From positions 715,031 through 725,956 of the forward strand of contig WELB01000058.1 in the NCBI GenBank assembly GCA_009602725.1: a stretch of DNA of 10,926 nt. The letters run 5' to 3'. The DNA comes from Spirogloea muscicola (lineage: Eukaryota; Streptophyta; Zygnematophyceae; Spirogloeales; Spirogloeaceae). A program made the position numbers and the translations under genes. Of this stretch, positions 6,745 through 10,926 are shown piece by piece; the first letter of the stretch is position 1; every line of letters starts with the position of its first letter. The notes beneath the pieces were generated by a model. It saw only the letters and a list, made by a program, of their open reading frames with translations. It was not told the DNA's origin and ran no database searches.

Positions 6745-6941
6745 GGAGGGCCTGAGTTGCCAACTAGAGAGACAAGCACATACACAGATGTACATCACCT
6801 GCTCCCAATTCCCCACGCTCAGTAACCACGGGTCAGCAAGTAGAGGTCGCTTATCAATGTCCAAAGACTGGGCGGTAAAGCCCAAGCCCTTCTGCCACCA
6901 ACTAGAGCTCGCCCAGCTTTCTGGTGCAGAAGGGGAGGGTT
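6745..6941 (-). mobile_element. Isolated retroelement 3'-end fragment, alpha/beta type (copy 19)
   Basis: On the minus strand 6941 to 6819 is open and reads LLHQKAGRALVGGRRAWALP, then PSLWTLISDLYLLTRGY-stop. It joins features of two groups: HxKAGR and ALPP, as at 4664-4810, and VG-x-RRA, as at the window start. The tail (GAGCAGGTGATGTACATC, GTATGTGCTTG) is an eroded alpha/beta tail, and its stem-loop partner arm is damaged. Confidence 0.55.
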
Positions 6942-7800
6942 GGGGAGGGGGGTTACTGGCTTTTGCCAAGGGCTGGTGTCAACATTCTGGCTGCCCAGAC
7001 ACCAGCAACCGGAAACACTAGTTCATCTTTTTCCAGAAGTTCCAGGCCCAAGCTTTGCCCTCCCCAGGCCATCTGTGTGTCGGAGTTACCAAGCAACGCC
7101 GTGGGCATGATGAGCACCTAATTAAGGTTGTGCGGGGCTGTGCAGGAGTTCCGCTATACCTGGGCCGCCATGCTCGCAGCAAGTCTTGCATCGCAATCTG
7201 CAGGTGAGCGGGCCCTTGTCACAAACGTAGTGGAGCAGACAGAATGCATCTGTTGAGCCGTGGCAAGGGCCAGCTGCTGCCCTCAAGCGGATGCACCTTC
7301 GAAGCCGGTGTGGATCATTTACGCACTCCAAATGAGGAACGAGGGGGCAAAGGGGGATGGCACTCCATTCTAAGCAAAGATGTTGTGTAACATAGTACCA
7401 CATCAATATCAGCACTACATTGGATTGACATTGACATTGGTCGTTCGAGGTGGCTTGACAAAAGCACTTTGGGAGATGGCATGATGACATCTCCTTTCCT
7501 CAACAGAATCAGCAAATACAAAAGTAGATTGCAAGCTACTTCAGTAGCTGCAGCATGAAGTGGCCATTCAGCTCTGTGCCTCGCGGAAGCACAAGGTGCT
7601 TGAGGGCTTTTGCTCTTCCAAGTGTCTCTACTCAGACAACTGTCAAGGGCGTAACTATGGGGCTCTTCCGTTGAGCAACGGACTTGGTCTTGATAAGGTG
7701 AGAGCAGTAAGGTTCACAACCCCTCCCCTCTCTAAAGTTCCTGGACCCTTTCCTTCTGCAACAAGCACCTGTTGCCAGGGACCAAGAATGCATGGCACAC
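6942..7800. other. Intergenic stretch including the expected 3' UTR of the vasculin-like gene
   Basis: The gene's stop codon is at 7801-7803 on the minus strand, so the transcript end should lie here. I found no TGTAA or AATAAA on the minus strand in this stretch, so the poly(A) site is not assigned. Short open frames on both strands, including a Cys-rich one at 7122-7490 (minus), are not recognised. Confidence 0.35.
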
Positions 7801-10800
7801 CTACTTGGCGGCTGAGAGATGACGTCGTCCTTCGTCATCTGAATCAGAATCGGAGGAGCTCAAGCCCGATGAAGACATGCTTCCCACGCTTCCAACAGGT
7901 GGTAGCACGAGATTGCGAGGTGCACGAGCCATCGGCACACTAAGCGGCTTGGAAGGTCGTGGTAGTGCTCGCAAGGTGGCATTGTTAGCCTGCCCAGGGC
8001 ATGACATGAGTTAGCACACGCAAAGGAGAGAAGCACATCTGCAGCTAGAAGAAGAAGCAAACATTCAGCCCAAAACAAGGCATACAACGTCACTCTCTTA
8101 CGCACCCTGCTGCAGGATATCTACTGGCCACTACAGCACATATCACTGCATAGCTTCTAGCCATCAAGATTGCAAAGCGGGTAGAGTAAGTGCATGCCAC
8201 TTTGTCCTGTCATGAAAGAGCTAACCTCTTTATAGAAGGCGTTGATCTCTTCCTCAGTCAGTGCATCGTCGCCCTCCTCTTCTCCCTCCTCAGTCCATCC
8301 AAGCGAGCGCAAGAATGCAGCTTCCTCTTCCTCCGAGCCCCCGGCGATAGACAATCGGCTCACCTTCCCTTCCCCAGATTGCTGCTGCTGCTGCTGCAGC
8401 TGCTGAGCTGGCAGCAGCTGCTGACCCTGCTGCTTAACTTCATTAATGTCGGGCACCTCATTTCCTCGCCCTTCTAGTGCCTGCAGATGTCTGCTGTCAT
8501 TACTAGGTGTGCCATTCTGCAAGAAGGCCACCTCCTGGAGCTCAACCTTAACCTGTACCGGGTGATCCTCGTCTAAGCTGCCATTTGGCTGATGACCTCT
8601 TGAACTCCCGCCAGCTTCAGCTCTCTGCGCTGCCAGCTTCTTCTCCTCGGTTGTCCCATTAGCATCCCCAGGAAGTGCTCCTGGCGGGCTGTCATTCATG
8701 GCCACCTTTCCCCCTGCCTTTTTGCGGAGAGCGTTGAAGAAGTCGGTCTTGGCCTTCTTCTCCTCCACCGTAGCGCTTGTTGAGATCACAGGCATGGGGC
8801 CCTCCTTGGCCTTAAGCCCTGATACAAGCGACACATTCGACCCAGCAAGCTGCGCCGTCGTGATTGGCAGAGCATGCCGATCTAAAAGCTGCACTTGCTT
8901 TCGGGGCCCACTGGCGGTGACCACTCCAGAAACCGTGGCACTTGCCACTATCGGAAGCGATGCCGAGGTGGCATCCTGGCCCTTGAGTGCCATCTCTTTG
9001 GAGGAAGAGGAGCGCATGACCACGAGCTTGCTCCCTAAGGGTTTTGCAGATGCCTCTGCCCCGCGCGAGCCACCTGACTGCCGTGCAGTGATGGCCGGCG
9101 GCGTAGTCGACAATGGCGATGGTAGGTCCGAAGCGCGCCCTATCGAGCCTCCAGGAGGTGCTGAAACTTTGAGCTTGCCCTTGTCCCTTGGGCTTTGACC
9201 CTGCTGAAATTATCACAGACATGATGATCAGTAAGCAAGCTGCACAGTCCTGATTGACCAAAGGTGGAAACCATCGCTGGACAGTGGCGCTTTTCTAATA
9301 ATGTGCATTTCATTTCATGCTTGTCAGATCAGTCCTTGGGACCAGATGAACATACGCCACCATTATTGGGTAGTCCTCATCACCAAGGGATCACTCCCTA
9401 TACTAGGCTCTCTTCATATTGCAAATTGTCCTGTTGTATATCAGGAGAGAAGCGTGACCCCTAACACACTAGCTCTCGCTAATGCTTCAGCAGAGTGTTG
9501 GTTCCTAACATCAAATGGAGGAGGATAGACCTGATCGCTCCTAGCACATATCTGAGTCCTCACCAGAGCCTTTGGCAGTGAAGGCTTCATTGGGATGAGC
9601 TGGCGTGATTGCTTCAAGGCGATTTCCTCCAGCCTCTGAGCCTCCAAGCTCGCCTGCACTCCATGGGCAGAACAGCAACAACATCACAATCTTTGTAGTC
9701 GTATAAGCGATGACAGAGGACCAGATTTTTAAGATGACTACTGCAACAGCTTGCATGTGAAGCCCTGTCCACATGCAGTCAGTGCTGGTTCCAAGTCAAG
9801 CTGACATTTCTCAAGCTGATAGTTCTCGAGCTATTTCCTCAGGGACTGAGTCTCAAGAGTAAAATCAACCGAGCAGGCATGCCCATGGCCATACCTGCGC
9901 CGGCTGTCTGGAACGCCCTGCACTCTGCACAAGCGCCTCAGCCATCTTCACAGAGGCCCCTCCAGGTACAGCTGGAGTCGGCATGGAACCCAAAGTTGAG
10001 ACAGAGGAACCCGATACAGGAGGAGAAAGAGCTGCTGCACTGGCTGCAGCAGCTGCCTGCGCAGCTGCAGCGGCCGCGGCTGCTGCAATGGCGGCCCCTC
10101 CTTCAGCAATGGGTAGACTCGCCATCAGCGTTGACGGGACCTCTGCAAGCGCCGAGCTCCAACCTTCGGCTGCTGGCGCTGGTCCAGAGCTCAGCCCCAT
10201 CCCGCTCGAAATGTGCAGCGGCCCATTGGACAGACCCCTTGCTGCTCGCGGAACATCGCCGCGTGGGGATGCGGCAGAGGACTGCCACAGTGATCGTGGG
10301 CTGCCGGCGCTCCCCTGGTTGCCCGTACCCAGCAGAGCATGGCCTGGAGCCAGCTCCGGCGTGCTGAGGGATGGAAAGTTGCGCTCAAATGTCATCTTGG
10401 ACATGCCGCTGGCAGTAGCAGCGGCGCCAGCCACCGCTGCCGCTGCCGCTGCTGCCGCTGCCGTTGCTGCCGCCGCTGTTGGCGTCACTGCTCCAGACTG
10501 ATGTTCCCCGGACTTGCGGCGCTCGTTTTCGCGCTGCTCCTCTGCGAGGAGCCTGCCAGACGGCGTGGAGGCCAGGGACTGCGACCGGCGTAGACCAGGA
10601 GCATCCTCGTAAGCACGGAGGACACTGCCGCGGCGGACAGGGCCAGCTTCCTGCCGGTCCACCGCGTCCCTCTCCCTGTCCCGCTCTATCACTCTGTCCC
10701 GCTCCCTCTCGCGCTCCCGTTCGTCGACCTCGTGGCTGAGGTCCCGTTGGTCGCGCTGGTCCCGCTGCTCCAGGTGGCTGTCGCGGTGGTGCCCGTTCTG

Positions 10801-10926
10801 CGTGCGGTCGCGGTCGCGGCCCCAGTCGAGGTCCGAGGCCTCCTTGTAGACGCGGTGCGAGCTGCTTCGCCCAAAGCTCGGGTACGCCCGCGGCTGCTGG
10901 TCGCGGCCGTGTGCATACATGTCGCG
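7801..10926 (-). CDS. Vasculin-like (GPBP1-related) protein, four exons, 5' end beyond window
   Basis: Exons (plus-strand coordinates) are 9895-10926, 9564-9653, 8226-9203 and 7801-7989. All junctions are GT-AG in phase 0, giving 760 residues from the Met at 10918-10920. The frame continues open (Arg-Asp) to the window edge, and plant relatives carry extra N-terminal sequence, so the true start is probably outside. Seen in order: an Arg/Asp/Glu tract (about 52-92); LRRSQS (110-115); poly-Ala (149-170); FERNFPSL (178-185); GWSSALAEVPS (253-263); a second poly-Ala (277-297); MAEALVQ (326-332); QRLEEIALKQSRQLIP across exon 2; FFNALRKK (527-534); poly-Gln (about 630-647); EEEAAFLRSLGW and LTEEEINAFYKE (664-698); and a Ser/Asp/Glu tail. 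The FPSL block, MAEAL plus RLEELAIKQSRQLIP-type block and C-terminal GW...LTEEE module are, from memory, typical of the plant family related to animal vasculin, a GC-rich promoter-binding nuclear protein. Function in algae is not established. The last exon choice is the least certain. Confidence 0.78.
7990..8225 (-). other. Intron 3 of the vasculin-like gene
   Basis: The donor is GAG|GTTAGC directly after the conserved LTEEEINAFYKE block; the acceptor is GGGCAG|GCT. The downstream exon ends in a Ser/Asp-rich tail, which I recall as common in this family. If the intron is retained, the frame runs on for 22 codons to a TAG at 8157-8159 and the Ser-rich tail is lost. A small extra exon inside cannot be excluded. 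Confidence 0.6.
8375..8433. repeat. CTG/CAG triplet-rich tract inside exon 3
   Basis: Near-perfect CTG/CAG units on the plus strand correspond to the poly-Gln stretch (residues about 630-647) of the minus-strand protein. It is interrupted by CTGAGCTGG. Confidence 0.7.
9204..9563 (-). other. Intron 2 of the vasculin-like gene, with a tandem acceptor
   Basis: The donor is CTG|GTGAGG after KPSLPKAL. The acceptor region reads TTTCAGCAG|GGT, so splicing can use either AG (exon starting at 9203 or 9200). The two choices differ by a single Gln and both keep the frame. No additional coding block was recognised inside the intron. Confidence 0.65.
9654..9894 (-). other. Intron 1 of the vasculin-like gene
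   Basis: On the minus strand the donor reads CAG|GTATGG and the acceptor GTGCAG|GCG. Splicing joins ...RQPAQ to ASLEAQRLEE in frame, matching the order of conserved blocks (MAEAL...QRLEELAIKQSRQLIP) in plant relatives. Without splicing the frame stops after nine more codons. Confidence 0.75.

Noticed and set aside
7022-7203. Open plus-strand stretch between a TTTTTCCAG acceptor-like site and CAG|GTGAGC
   Set aside because: It looks like an internal exon, but no neighbouring exon joins it and its length is expected by chance.
7122-7490. Cys-rich minus-strand frame (CDKGPLTCRLRCKTCC)
   Set aside because: Cys spacing fits no zinc-finger family I know; it lies where the 3' UTR or spacer is expected.
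8698-9198. 166-codon plus-strand frame opposite exon 3
   Set aside because: It is antisense to a well-supported coding exon; no conserved content.
9983-10501. 172-codon plus-strand Ala-rich frame
   Set aside because: It is the mirror of GC-rich poly-Ala coding in exon 1 of the minus-strand gene.

Overview
The window looks like nuclear DNA of a green alga. Trebouxiophyceae of the Coccomyxa type would fit, but that is inference. The reasons are one spliced minus-strand gene with a plant/green-alga-style protein, GT-AG introns of about 240-360 bp, Ala/Gln/Ser homopolymer tracts, and fairly balanced base composition outside the gene.

Right part (7801-10926, minus strand): a four-exon gene for a vasculin-like (GPBP1-related) protein of the land-plant/algal type. 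The exons join in phase 0 and give 760 codons from the first Met in the window. The frame stays open to the window edge, so the 5' end is probably missing. It is the only host gene I can support.

Left part (1-5460, plus an isolated copy at 6745-6941): no intact gene. It is a dense mosaic of short, decayed fragments on both strands. Read at codon level, fourteen fragments end in the same peptide, roughly Ser-Asp-Leu-x-x-Leu-Thr-Arg-Gly-Tyr-stop, in differing and largely synonymous codons. Four of them extend upstream into a shared His-x-(Arg/Lys)-Ala-Gly-Arg block. The longest (about 770-1126, minus) resembles the C-terminal end of retroelement reverse-transcriptase ORFs. The dispersed repeats are therefore best explained as 5'-truncated 3' ends (C-terminus plus 3' UTR) of several diverged subfamilies of one retroelement. 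Three tail types are called here alpha/beta, gamma and delta, and many copies lie tail to tail, forming inverted repeats.

Middle (5460-6744 and 6942-7800): about 2 kb without a gene I can support. The last part presumably carries the 3' UTR and terminator of the vasculin-like gene.

Main observations: the shared C-terminal signature; a stem-loop that places the stop codon in its loop and shows compensatory changes in the alpha copies; a perfect 67-bp inverted repeat; and a 244-bp foldback structure.
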